A stretch of 64,000 nt of DNA from positions 21,906,306 to 21,970,305 of the forward strand of contig JACBWW010000017.1 of NCBI GenBank assembly GCA_020086605.1. Reading direction: 5' to 3'. Under the pieces are notes generated by a model, which saw only the letters and a list, made by a program, of their open reading frames with translations, was not told the origin of the DNA and searched no databases. The DNA is from Lanius collurio (lineage: Eukaryota > Chordata > Aves > Passeriformes > Laniidae). Positions 1 to 10,172 of this stretch are shown piece by piece. The translations under genes and the position numbers were made by a program. The first letter of the stretch is position 1. Every line of letters starts with the position of its first letter.

Positions 1-358
1 ACAAAACAAAATAACTAATGAACATTTCCTTTTACCATAAGCAAGGAAGTTGGTTAAATACAATCATTTACAGCCAGAGACACAGAGTCATGTAGTAGCT
101 TTCTCAGTAATGAGATAGACATCTCTGAAGGACAGTGTATCCCGTCATTACATCATGTTTCAGACAGAAGTTTCTCCCCAAAGCCCAGCATAAAGACAAG
201 CTACATCTCTAGCTTCACTTAGGCACGTGATATTGAGGTGTAGGCAGTCCCATTGCAAGTGCATGACTTGGCTTGAAATGACCTCTTCAAATCTTTCCAT
301 CTAATAATGGACTGAAATACAAAATAGCATATCCAAGCTGCTCTTCACACAACTTGTT
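1..358. other. 3' flank of the minus-strand membrane-protein frame
   Basis: This stretch lies downstream, on the minus strand, of the open frame that finally closes at 359-361. I see no open frame of useful length, no terminal A-tract on the minus strand as a processed retrocopy would leave, and no clear LTR boundary. It could be untranslated sequence of the same element or ordinary flanking DNA. The window edge prevents a decision. Confidence 0.3.
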
Positions 359-460
359 TTAGAGGTTCTCATCCGTGGGTTCCACTGCTGCACCCTCGCA
401 CTCACCCTCTTTGGGACAGGAAGAGGGTTTTTCACTAGCTGGGGTGGTGTATTCCTTGCA

Positions 461-532
461 CTCCTGGCCCATCTCCTGGCCCATCTCCTGGCCCATCTCC
501 TGGCCCATCTCCTGACACATCTCCTAACACAT
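461..532 (-). repeat. 12-bp tandem repeat, 6 units, in coding phase
   Basis: Four perfect copies of ctcctggcccat (461-508) are followed by two altered units, ctcctgacacat (509-520) and ctcctaacacat (521-532). On the minus strand each unit encodes a four-residue period of Q-E-M followed by G or C. The unit length is a multiple of three, so copy-number change would keep the frame. The stop codon ending the main frame (524-526) is the CAG of one unit changed to TAG. Confidence 0.9.
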
Positions 533-1309
533 CTCCTGCATTCCCTTCACCAGTACCCCCACCCAGTTCGGGTGGTCCATTTCTGAGGTGGGCTGTTGGG
601 CAGTATCAGGCTGTGGAACAGGATCTCTAGTCTCTGGGGCTGTGTTGGGCTCTGGGGCAGCATCAGGCTCTGGGGCACAATCTCTAGTCTCTGGGGCTGG
701 AACTCTAGTCTCTGGGGCCACGTCAGGTTCTGAGGCAGCATCTTTAGGCTCCGGGGCAGGTGCCTGGGTAGTTATCCAAGCCAATTTTACTTTATCTTTG
801 AGTCCTAAATAGAGTAGAGCTACCAACAGCACCAGATAGAGTAAACCTATGAACAACACTTGGCTAGTACCCAGGGGAAATCTAAATCCTTCGAAAACTA
901 GTGGGGTAGGCCTGAAGAACTGGTTGAGGGGTTGGGAGAAAGCTTCCCCTGGTGTCATTTCCTCACAAAAGGTACCATTTTTAACATAACCCCAAAAACA
1001 TTCACTTAGTGTATGATAACCCCTTATCCATGTGCCCACATTCCAGAGGAAGTTTAAAATCCAGGAATTCCTCACCTTATCGACCCATAGCACTAACTGG
1101 ATAACAGTAATGGTAGCCTTAGTCCAAGGACCCATGTTTAGGTACGGAGCTGCAAAGGGGAAGAATATGGCCACGACCACATGACACCCGAACCAGGGCA
1201 AACCAGACCACATAGTGCTGCCTAACAAGGTTCTTATATCCAGCACACAAAATGTTTCAGCATTAATAAAAATAAAGTACTCTTTCTGATACCTTTTCTT
1301 TATAGGCAT
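524..1309 (-). CDS. Unrecognised multi-pass membrane protein with P/E-rich tail (probably interrupted)
   Basis: An uninterrupted 261-codon frame starts at the ATG at 1307-1309; no intron is needed. I do not recognise the family. The product has a basic start (MPIKKRYQKE), a hydrophobic stretch at residues 37-57, a shorter one near 64-77, and a strong hydrophobic segment at about 150-170. Between the last two lies a segment rich in aromatic residues and tryptophan, with one N-glycosylation sequon (NGTF, residues 111-114). Residues 184-240 are a degenerate repeat built from PEP and PETR units. The frame stops at TAG (524-526), inside a 12-bp repeat. Past that stop the same phase stays open for 54 more codons to TAA at 359-361, so the stop is probably a recent C-to-T change. 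The long open frame without introns in repeat-bearing DNA suggests a gene of a mobile element or endogenous retrovirus, or a retrocopy. It does not look like a class I fusion glycoprotein. Function is unknown. Confidence 0.5.
   Translation of the reverse strand: MPIKKRYQKEYFIFINAETFCVLDIRTLLGSTMWSGLPWFGCHVVVAIFFPFAAPYLNMGPWTKATITVIQLVLWVDKVRNSWILNFLWNVGTWIRGYHTLSECFWGYVKNGTFCEEMTPGEAFSQPLNQFFRPTPLVFEGFRFPLGTSQVLFIGLLYLVLLVALLYLGLKDKVKLAWITTQAPAPEPKDAASEPDVAPETRVPAPETRDCAPEPDAAPEPNTAPETRDPVPQPDTAQQPTSEMDHPNWVGVLVKGMQEMC
600..765 (-). repeat. Degenerate repeat encoding the P/E-rich tail
   Basis: Short units resembling ctctggggc and ctctagtctctggggc recur irregularly. On the minus strand they encode the alternating PEPD, PEPN and PETR units of the membrane-protein tail. 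The units differ by substitutions, so this array is older or more diverged than the 12-bp repeat beside it. Confidence 0.7.
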
Positions 1310-4300
1310 TTTAAGTTTCTTTGTAGTGTTCTTATGACTTAAGCTACAGTCTAGTTTTTAAGTGTTTGTGAGTAAAATGTATCTGAATAAAATATACTTA
1401 TTTAATATGTATCCTAACTTCTGCTTAATTGAACCCTTTATTATAAATGGACAGTATCAAGGGTGGCTGAAATTTGAAATGTGACAGATTTTTTAGCTTG
1501 TTTAAGGCACCTTGTTCTTTAAGAGCTGTCAGAAGGTGGTAAACAGCAGCATTTATAACCAAATTGCTTTCATGAGATATAGATAAATCATTCAGCAGGA
1601 GAGCTAATTATGTCTGTCACCTGTAGCACAGCCACAGGTGTCCAGCCATTAGCTACCTTGGTGCTTCACTCAAGCCAAAGAGCTTGTGTTTGCAGTGTGT
1701 TTAATTTGAACGACAAAGGCTTGTATGTGAATCCATGGAGGATTGCAGCATTATTTAAGCAATACCTCAGGATAAGCAGTGGTGAACAGAGGACATGGAC
1801 ATAATTTTATCACTTACCTCTGTTGTTAGAACCTTTGTGGGCTTCAGCACTATCCCACATCTCTGACTTAGCAGCACTGGCCACCTTAGCCCTAACTGCT
1901 CTGTTGAAGGCTCCTGTGTGGCTTTCTTCAACACGTTAATGTTGGGTTTTGAAGCCAGAAAACTTTGTGTTACTTTGCACAACTCTGCTTCCCTTAGTAG
2001 ATGTTAAAGATGATGTTGAAAGACTGTGTGCTCTGATGTTTTTAGTGAAGGAGAAGCTAGAACAAGAAAACATGAGGAAAAGCATTGGTTTCTGTCATAG
2101 ATAAGCTTGTCTCTGTTTCTTTCTTGTATATGCTTGGTGTGTTGTTATGCATATGGTGGATGCTGAGGTGATTCAAATGCCACAAGAGAATGTTGTTTTT
2201 TCACCTTCTGTCAAGACTTGCAATAGGAGCTGGACATCTTTATTTCTTAGAGGTCTTCCACTGTGCCGGCTACCTCAGAGGGAAAGTCTTGATTCTTCAG
2301 TCTGTTGCCTTTTCCCCACCAATTATAATTTTAATTATTCACATAAGAAACTCTTCTAATGCTCTCACATGTCATGGCCTGGTATCATTCAAATACCATT
2401 TGATGGGTGTTTTTAAAAGCAGGGGGAAGGCTTACTCAGAACCCTTTGTAGTATATTGATTTTTTTTTTTTTAGGTGTTAATGTTAATACCTTTATAAAA
2501 CTAAAGGTAATTTGAAATTTGAATTTTGAAATTGGTAATACATTGCTCAGGATGTGTGACTTTACATAGCTGTTTATTCACATAGGTTAATTAATTTGGC
2601 AGTAATTATATTTTATGCAATTTAAAAAATGTTTAGGGCTATTTTAAGTGGTTTTATCTGGTGAAATATAGATTGTTATGGGTTAAAGTGTGTGTGAGTG
2701 CATGAAAATATTCACTGTAGTGGTGTATTAAGCTGAGCTTAAATGTGGTATAATTTTCCTGGATTTATTACCACATTTCTAACTATACTATACTTACAGC
2801 TTCAGGTAAAATATATGAAGATACTCTGGAATTTCGTAGGGGTAGCATCTATTTAAAAATCACTTCTGTAATACTGGATCTTTTTCTGATTCTCAGTTTA
2901 ACATCAAAACAGTTTTGCAGTAAAAAACGTAGTAAATAATTTGCAGAATTCTGTCTGAATGAGTATGAAATAATTAATTCAACATATCTCTGCACAGTAA
3001 TAAGAACAGGTTGCTCCTTGCTGTGCTGTTCATTCACAGCTGTTTCTTCATGCTGCCACCCTTAGCAGCATGTACTTGATTTTGCTCTGAGCAGCAGCAG
3101 AAACACTTGAAATGCTGCAATTTGAAATTAACTTCCAGGGAGCGATGAGGGTGGCTTGTTAGGCCATGTTAATGTTTTTTTTATGTCACCCTGAGAAAAA
3201 TAAATTTAAAGTAATCTGATAGCATTTTTCTAGTGCCTGACGGTGCCCTGTTTGTTTAGTATGTCTCAGAATAGAGTTTTGTGATCTGGCTACAGTAGTG
3301 CTTTTTATCAGTGGTGTCATTAATTTGGCTGCAAGTGGAGATAGTCTTTTTGGAATGGATGAATACTTCAGCTTTATACTTCAAATGCTTAAAGGAGATA
3401 AAAATTTTAGACCTTTTTTAGAGAGAAAATCTGACTAGAAAGTGAATTGTACAGGTAATTACTGTGAACACATATCTTTCTGAGATTTTTGGAGCAGTTT
3501 TATAAAATGTAGCATTGTACATGTTTAGGAGGATGCCAGAGAAAATAAAAATAATGATTGCTGTTCTTTCCAGTGAAAATGAGAAAATGGGCTCTTAACA
3601 CATATAATTTTATGATTAAATCATAAATGTCTATCAGCACTTTGTATTAGCATATGAGATGTGTGTCAGTGTGGACTAGACCTAGTAGGAGTCTATATAT
3701 CTGGAAGTGAGGGAGTGGGGCTTTTGGTTGTGTGATTTTTGCTTTTATTTTTCTATTTAATCCTTTCTCAGCTTAGAAAACAAGAAGGCTGGTATTCTTT
3801 CTGTAATGTGTGGTATTTTAAACCTCAACTGTTACCCATCCCCTTTCCCTTTTAATGAATTTTTGCATTCTGTGAATGCTTATGAGTCAGAGAGTAGAAA
3901 AGAACTTTGTATTTGCTTCAAATAGTGAATTTAAACAAAACCCCCCTAAGGTTATTGATTATAGCTAACACTCACCTGTTTTTTGTGTAAATCATTTAGA
4001 GGTTCAAGTATTTAATCGTGTCATAGGATTTTAAGAGATCCTGATGCTTGGGTTCAGCATGCATGCTGCAGATAGCAGTGATCTGAGGCAGAACTGTCAC
4101 CTGTGAGGAGTGCATCAGACCTTTCAGGTGAGGGATCTGCCTCGGCACTGATGATACGGCGAGTTTTGGGGTGTCTCTGCGGTTGCACACACTGATGGCA
4201 GTGCGGTGATGTGACCAGTCTGCACCTTGGGACTGTTACCTTGGGCCTCCTTTAAGATGAGGAGGGTGTCTGTGGTACAGATGGACAGCAGGCTGGGATT

Positions 4301-6127
4301 TAATACAGAATAAAACGGCCATCTTTTGATGGTAAATGGTCAGGAGAGGTTGTGGTGACTTGAACTTGATTCTGATCCTCTGTGTTTCTGGTGGCAGTCG
4401 CATACAAGGGGGAAGAGCTTTTACCATTTAGCTGGTGGTTTGGGTTTTGCTTGCTTTTTTCATGTAAAAGCCCAGGAAGTGTACAGCTGGTCCAGGCAGA
4501 AGATCATTACAGTAAGAGCTACTTCCAAAGAAACAACCAACCGCCCTAAAATACTGCCAGGGAGGTGAGCTCCTGTGTCCCACTGCCACCCTTGTGTGTG
4601 TTGAGCCTGGCTCTGTGAGGGTGCATGATTATTTGTGTTCCATTTTGTGTCTCCTGTCTCTGTTTTTGTGAGCACAGTTTGAACCATAATGGAAATAAGA
4701 TGTCCTTGAAAAATCTGCTAAGGATTTGTGTCATGATTAAAAAAGGAGTTTTGTTAAATTTGGAAGATGCAATTAAATGTAATGTAAAATGAAAGGCAGA
4801 AGTGATTTCCCTTGTATGAGGAAGCTCAGCAAGAGTTTGTTTCAGTTGTTCTGGTAAGGAAGATGACACTGGAAAATAGTTAAATTCTGTATCTGTTAGG
4901 TTCTAATGAAAACTTGGCCATATATGAACATGCTGTTCCTTATTACCTGAGAGGGACTGTGATCATTGTATTTCATGATGAAAGTTATATTATTGAAAGA
5001 ACAAACATTAGCTTCTCCTCCCTTTTTTTTCATTATGCTTTTAAACCTATTACAGAACTGTGGAGTTCAGTGCATTAAGTTCATGTGCTGTTAGGAAAAT
5101 GGCACATTTTCTATATAGAAGCTGAATCTTAAATTACTGTGTATCATCAAATCATGTAGTACCTTTCCACAAATCACTGATCACATAATAATAGTATTAA
5201 TTTCTGAGGGAACAGTAATGTATTAAACAGTTAAATATCCTAGGCTTTGTTCATTCCTCATCTAGGAACACAGAAAAAAGTGAAATATGCCATATAGATC
5301 ATTGTCTTTTCAGCACTTTTATAAAGGCTGAAACATACTTTCTTTGGTGCATCACTGACTTTTGGTAAAGTGAGGTGAGAAAGCTCCATTTTCTGTCAGG
5401 ATCCAACCAGAACCCAGCATGTTTCCAGGGTCCAGTTTTGAATTTCTGTTTACACTGCAAATCAGTGTGAAACTGCAGCCATTGAGGCTTTCTGGCATGT
5501 ACAAAACATTTGTTCAGCTAGAAAACGAGTGGAGGAAAAGAGCCAGCAGTGACAGTCCAGATGGGAGCCCACTGGAGTGCTGTGAAGCAGAACACCTGGT
5601 ATGAAGAATAGGGCATGTACAGTCCATGACCACATGTCTGGATGCAGGGCACTTGTGAGAGTGGGCATTGCAGCTTTGTTAAGGACCACCACTTCTGAGA
5701 TCTGGATTCTATATGCTGATGTGCTGTGAAGTGAGGTGTTGTGATGTTAGATTTAAAAAAAAAAAAATTGCAGTGTCTTTGCCTGTAATTAATTTGGTAT
5801 TTTTGGAAAACAGTCAACAGTTTGTAAAATTGTGACTGTTCTTTAAATGGACTTTAGTTATTTCTGGGTACCAGAGCTCATGCTGGCAGCAATAGCTGCA
5901 GGCTGCTCCCAGATGGTTGCTATTAGCAGTGGGTAAGACCTGCTGTGGTACCTACACTGTTAGGACATTGCATGGAGGGGTTTTGGGGGTTTGTATGTTC
6001 AGTCAGATCTCTTGATAAGATGTGAAGAGTTTTCCATTGCTTGCTTTCAATGTTGTGTCTGAATTATATGCTGTGAATGATGTTGTTTGGTATAATGAGA
6101 GTGGTCTGGGGTTTGTTGGTTTGGTTC

Positions 6128-6218
6128 TGGGATTTTTTTTATGTGGGTTTGTTAGGTGTTTGGGGTTTTTTTGTTTGGTTGGTTTTTGTTGGGTTTTTTT
6201 GTTTGTTTTTTGTTCCCC
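6128..6218. repeat. G/T-rich low-complexity tract
   Basis: About 90 bases consist almost wholly of G and T on the plus strand, with runs such as ggggttttttt and tttggttggttttt. The composition generates spurious Phe/Leu/Val/Gly open frames on the plus strand and Thr/Lys/Pro/Asn frames on the minus strand. No fixed repeat unit is visible. Confidence 0.75.
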
Positions 6219-6828
6219 AGTCCAGAGCGAGTACTGTCTGGATTGTTCTGTGCAGAAATGTGAAGATAGAATAAAACAGAATTAGGTGGAATAGTTGATG
6301 TGTCACTGTCAGTTTTTCAGGTTTGCTAATGGCTTCAGAGATCACATTTGTCCATCTGCCTTGATCAGGAATTCTGTAAATCGCAAAGTTGAAGAATTAA
6401 CCCATTATAATTTTTTATCATCATTACCATTTGATTGTTAAATCATTGGGAAAAAAACTATCTAGTTCCTTTTAAACCCTATGCCAACTCTACCATGAGG
6501 TAATACCACTGAGGTATGGGCTTACCATGGGAATTCACTGTGGTGTCACTGTTCCTGAACACCTATTTAATGTAAAAGCAGGAGAGATGATGTTGGGAAG
6601 AACCCTGAAGAATCAGTTTGATTCAGAGTCTGGTTTGTTTGCCCCAGTTTGTTTTAGCTATCTGTTTTCTTTAAATAGCCATGAATTAAGGCAACAGGGC
6701 TGGTAAGATCCTGCTGATTTCAGTGAGGCTTGATATGGTCCCTTAACAATGAAATGTATTTATGTTAGCAAATGGTGTCATTTTGAAATTTTATCATGGG
6801 CTCATCTTTCTTCTCGCCCAGTTCTCTG

Positions 6829-6988
6829 GAATTATTATGGAGCTGAAGTAGTGGCTTTAGTTACTCTGCTGGTAATTGGATTAACAGTTCACTATGCAAT
6901 GCTGAGGGGTTTTTTAGCTGAAAATTGGGAATTAATGCTTATATCTCATTGCTATAATGCTGTGCTTTTGAATACTCCTGATATTTAA
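6829..6988 (+). other. Possible alternative terminal exon (weak)
   Basis: The sequence tcatctttcttctcgcccag is a good 3' splice acceptor. It is followed by an open frame of about 50 codons to TAA at 6986-6988. The start of the frame is hydrophobic, with a segment (residues about VVALVTLLVIGLTV) that could span a membrane. No donor site or poly(A) signal is obvious nearby, and I do not recognise the peptide. It could be chance: a single acceptor plus a 160-base open frame is not rare in 7 kb. Confidence 0.15.
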
Positions 6989-8457
6989 TCTTTTCTTTAA
7001 AAAGTGTTACGAGCTAACAGTCATCATTTTTGTTATTCAGAAAATAGTTTCTAAAAGTTCAGTTTATCACATTGTATTCAGAGTTGTGCTTCAAACTTAA
7101 AGGTACTTTAAAGGATAACATATTGAAGTAGAAGAGAAGCTTGTATTTTTTCCAATTAAAAATTAGCTTTAGAAATTAATTTCTTAATTGTGGAGTTTGT
7201 TTTTTAAGTACCTCTTGAGAAAAATGTAAGTTTAGGCTCCCTTCCAACCTGGTGTTTAAACATGTACTAAATTTCTAAACATCCAAGTAGGTTCACTGAC
7301 TTTGCTAAGTACACACACCTTAGTGAGGCTTTTGAATTCACTCATTACGACTTCTTGAGAGCTGGTGCTGGGCAGAGGGAGCTGGGGAGTGCACAGCGTA
7401 TGTGTGTGCAGGCACCTTTGGCACAGCAGTGTCAGGGGTAGCACTGCCAGCAGAATTAATTTTGCAGAGCTGCCCTCCTTGTAGAACCTTGAGTGTTGTA
7501 ATTTAGAGAAGTCATAATGGTCAAAGATTGCTCCAAAGTGGTGAGAAAGCAATTTTCCATCTATGCCCTCATTACCAGTGTGACCCATCGGCCACTTCCA
7601 TTTCTGCCCTTGAGAAAGTTTTGCTTTTCTTGTGGTGCTCAGCTTGGTATTGCTGTAATACACACTGACTGTGTCGCCTGTCCACCGACATAAATGCTGT
7701 TATCTAAGTAAATGTGGTCCAAATGATTTCTGTTACAACAGGATTTTAAGTAAGTCTGGCAAACTTCAATATGTTCAAAACAGTGTGGGAAGAGGGTTAA
7801 TCCTTTTCTTCTTTTCCTTTGGGAATGAGAATGTCAAGTAGGTCTCTGTCCTTTAAGCACCCTCTTACTCTCCTCTAACTTTTAGTTTTGTTAACTAATT
7901 TCTTCCAAAAAATTGGAAGAATGACAGAAGTCTCACAGTTACTGAATTTCTAATGCCCTTGGGACAGTCCAGGATGGATGCAAATGACCTTATCTGTTCT
8001 GAGAAAAGCAGAGAGTGGTTAGGCAGAAAAGCATCAGGGCATGTGTCTAATTGTAGAATGCTTTTTCTGATAAATTTCTTCAAGAATAATACTTCTTTAT
8101 ATGTATCAGTTTACAAAGTGTACCCTATTGATATCCTGCTAGAAAGAAAAGATTATTTTAATAAATATATTAGATCTATAATTAAATTTTGTTTTGTTTT
8201 CAGTAGTAGTATATGATAGGACATTAATCTGTACATACAGGCATTTTAAACTAGCTACATAAAATTGACGGTAGAAATGCTTTAATAACATTTCTTTCTT
8301 ATAAAATGTGTAATTTTTTTAGTCATTTGTTATTGATTAATAGACTGTTGTAGGAGATTGTGTAGGAGTATGTTATTACAGTAAAATGCTATTAAAAGAA
8401 GTTGACCTGAATCTTGTATTTGTCAGTTTTGTGACCTTTATATTTCTTTCTCATTAG

Positions 8458-8661
8458 AACTATGCATCACTGATCCAGCAACAAATTAATGAGGACAAAC
8501 AAAATGTGAGACAAAAGGCTATATATGGAATTCAGCTCACAGAAGAAAAACTTAATGACTTCCGTGATGAACAGATTGGGCAGCTGAAGGAACTGATGGA
8601 CGAGGCTACTAAACCTAATAAAAAAATCACCATTTCTAAAGATTCGGAATACAAAACCTAA
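8458..8661 (+). CDS. Terminal coding exon of an unidentified spliced gene
   Basis: A pyrimidine-rich tract and acceptor (tatttctttctcattag, ending at 8457) lead straight into 67 codons and a TAA at 8659-8661. The frame starts in phase 0 at the first exon base, or nearly so. The peptide starts [15 protein letters not shown] and ends [11 protein letters not shown]. It is strongly charged and helix-favouring: residues about 5-52 look like an amphipathic helix or short coiled coil ([24 protein letters not shown]), followed by a lysine-rich tail. No hydrophobic segment is present, so this part is probably soluble, cytosolic or matrix-facing. I do not recognise the family well enough to name it. 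A poly(A) signal 145 bases after the stop supports a genuine 3' end. Earlier exons must lie upstream. Confidence 0.75.
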   Translation, partial: NYASLIQQQINEDKQNVRQKAIYGIQLTEEKLNDFRDEQIGQLKELMDEATKPNKKITISKDSEYKT

Positions 8662-8835
8662 AGGATTAAAAAAAAAGGTTTTAATACATATGGAAGCATT
8701 TTGAAACTGCTTTTTCCAGTTGTACTTGAATGTGGTTTCTCTGAGATAATGGATGCAGCTATGCTATAACTTGTCTGAAATGGATGTGTTTGGCTTTCTG
8801 TGCAAGAATAAATGGAAAAATGAAATAATCACAAC
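8662..8835 (+). other. 3' untranslated region of the terminal exon
   Basis: A short UTR runs from the stop codon to about 20 bases past the AATAAA at 8807-8812. The exact cleavage point is inferred. It is AT-rich, with an A-tract soon after the stop and no repeat element. Confidence 0.6.
8807..8812 (+). promoter_or_regulatory. Poly(A) signal AATAAA
   Basis: A canonical hexamer lies 145 bases past the stop codon of the exon at 8458-8661. A long T-rich tract follows at about 8855-8885, which fits a downstream U-rich element. Confidence 0.7.
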
Positions 8836-10172
8836 ACTTTTATGTTAATTGCATTATTTTTGTTTTCTATTTTTTTTTTTCCTCCTAATGGGTGTTGAAG
8901 GCTGAAAGAATTGGGGAAAGTAAATTGGCATTTAAAAAATATAAAGTTGTTAGTTTTGGGGTTTCTTGTTTTGTAATCTTGGCACCTAAAGAGCAAAGCA
9001 TCTTTCTATTTGTCTGTCATCGACTTCCTTAATGGAAAAGATGCAATTAGCATTTATTTTCTGGGGTGAGGATTCATTAGACAAACAAATGGTACTAGGG
9101 TGGGTTTGTTTTCATGGAAAGAAATGAGCAGTATTAGAAAAATATACTCTTGGTGAAATTGGAAGTTGGTTTTCTTCTGGAGGTTTATTGTGAAATGGAC
9201 TTTAAAAGATGTAGCTCACTATTAAATTAACCTTGAATCACTGTCTTATGCAGAAAATACTGCATTTTTTTTCAGAGCTAGATTCAGATTATTGTTAGTA
9301 TCTAAAATTATAAAGAACCTTTCTTGAATGGGTTGTGCTGTAGTTTGAATTCAAAGGTTCTTAGAAAACTTGGTATCCCATATTATTCAATATTTTGTAT
9401 AGACCAGAATTTGTAAATGACTCAATCACAGAAATTATCCTGTTGATAATACTGTATGACAAACATTCATAATTTATTTCTAATGTGCTAAGTCTGCAGT
9501 AAGACAGTGTGTGTATATTGTAACATATGCTGTTGGGACTGAAAAAAAGGGGGTCTACCTTTCTGTGCAGAAGACAGCTTTCATTTCATCTTCCAAACCT
9601 AGTTTTATATTTTTAGTTTTGTTCTATTTCTGGACCTTTCCCTGTCTCTTTCCCTGAGCATGTTCAAGACAACCAAATTCCTTTGCTCTTGGGGAGTAAC
9701 AGATTTGACAAGGAAGCACATTTCCATCTGTCTCAATTTGTAACAACGTGCTGTTTGCCAAAGCTGTGCTCCTGGATCCTAACAGAGTGGGGAGCAGTTT
9801 GGGGAGCAGCTTCTTTCTTTGTCCTTTACCTCTCTTCCCAGTTCTCTGATGGGACTGTAGGCTGCAGGTTGCTCATTTCTGTTAAAAGTTCACTTGCAGG
9901 ATTGCTGTGTGATGAACACGAGGTTGCTTTGCTGCATTTTCCTCTGGCACCCACAGCCTTTGTTGTGTGTGCAGTAGGAACGTCCTGTAGCTTCAAGCAC
10001 CCAATGCAAACAGGATCAAAGGGCAGAAATGACATCCAGACTGCAGGGCTGTTTGCAGGTCCTGATTCTTGGTGCTTCAGGGCTATGGTTGGAGAGAGCA
10101 GCAGTTCCCGTTTGGCCGGCTCCGCACCGAGAATGCCCCGGCACCAAAGTGGGAAGCAAATCTCATGTGCAT
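8836..10172. other. Intergenic, no gene seen
   Basis: The first kilobase past the poly(A) site is AT-rich, then GC content rises toward 10.1 kb. A 165-codon plus-strand frame at 9683-10180 is cysteine- and serine-rich with no family resemblance or splice context, and I treat it as chance. Confidence 0.5.

Larger units (their letters stand above)
1310..8457 (+). other. Presumed intron of the gene ending at 8661, otherwise non-coding
   Basis: About 7 kb of AT-rich DNA precedes the terminal exon. I found no internal exon with both a convincing acceptor and a donor. One stretch at 6829-6988 has a good acceptor and an open hydrophobic frame and is listed separately. Low-complexity tracts include a run of 13 T at 2460-2472, an A run near 5755-5767 and a G/T-rich tract at 6128-6218. 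If the gene begins within the window its upstream exons must be very short; more likely they lie to the left of it. Confidence 0.4.

Noticed and set aside
6022..6345. Short frames rich in Phe/Leu/Gly or Thr/Lys/Pro
   Set aside because: Created by the G/T low-complexity tract at 6128-6218.
7230..7251. Short CR1-like phrase (aggctcccttccaacctggtg)
   Set aside because: Only about 20 bases match the CR1 3' region and the terminal repeat is absent, so it may be coincidence.
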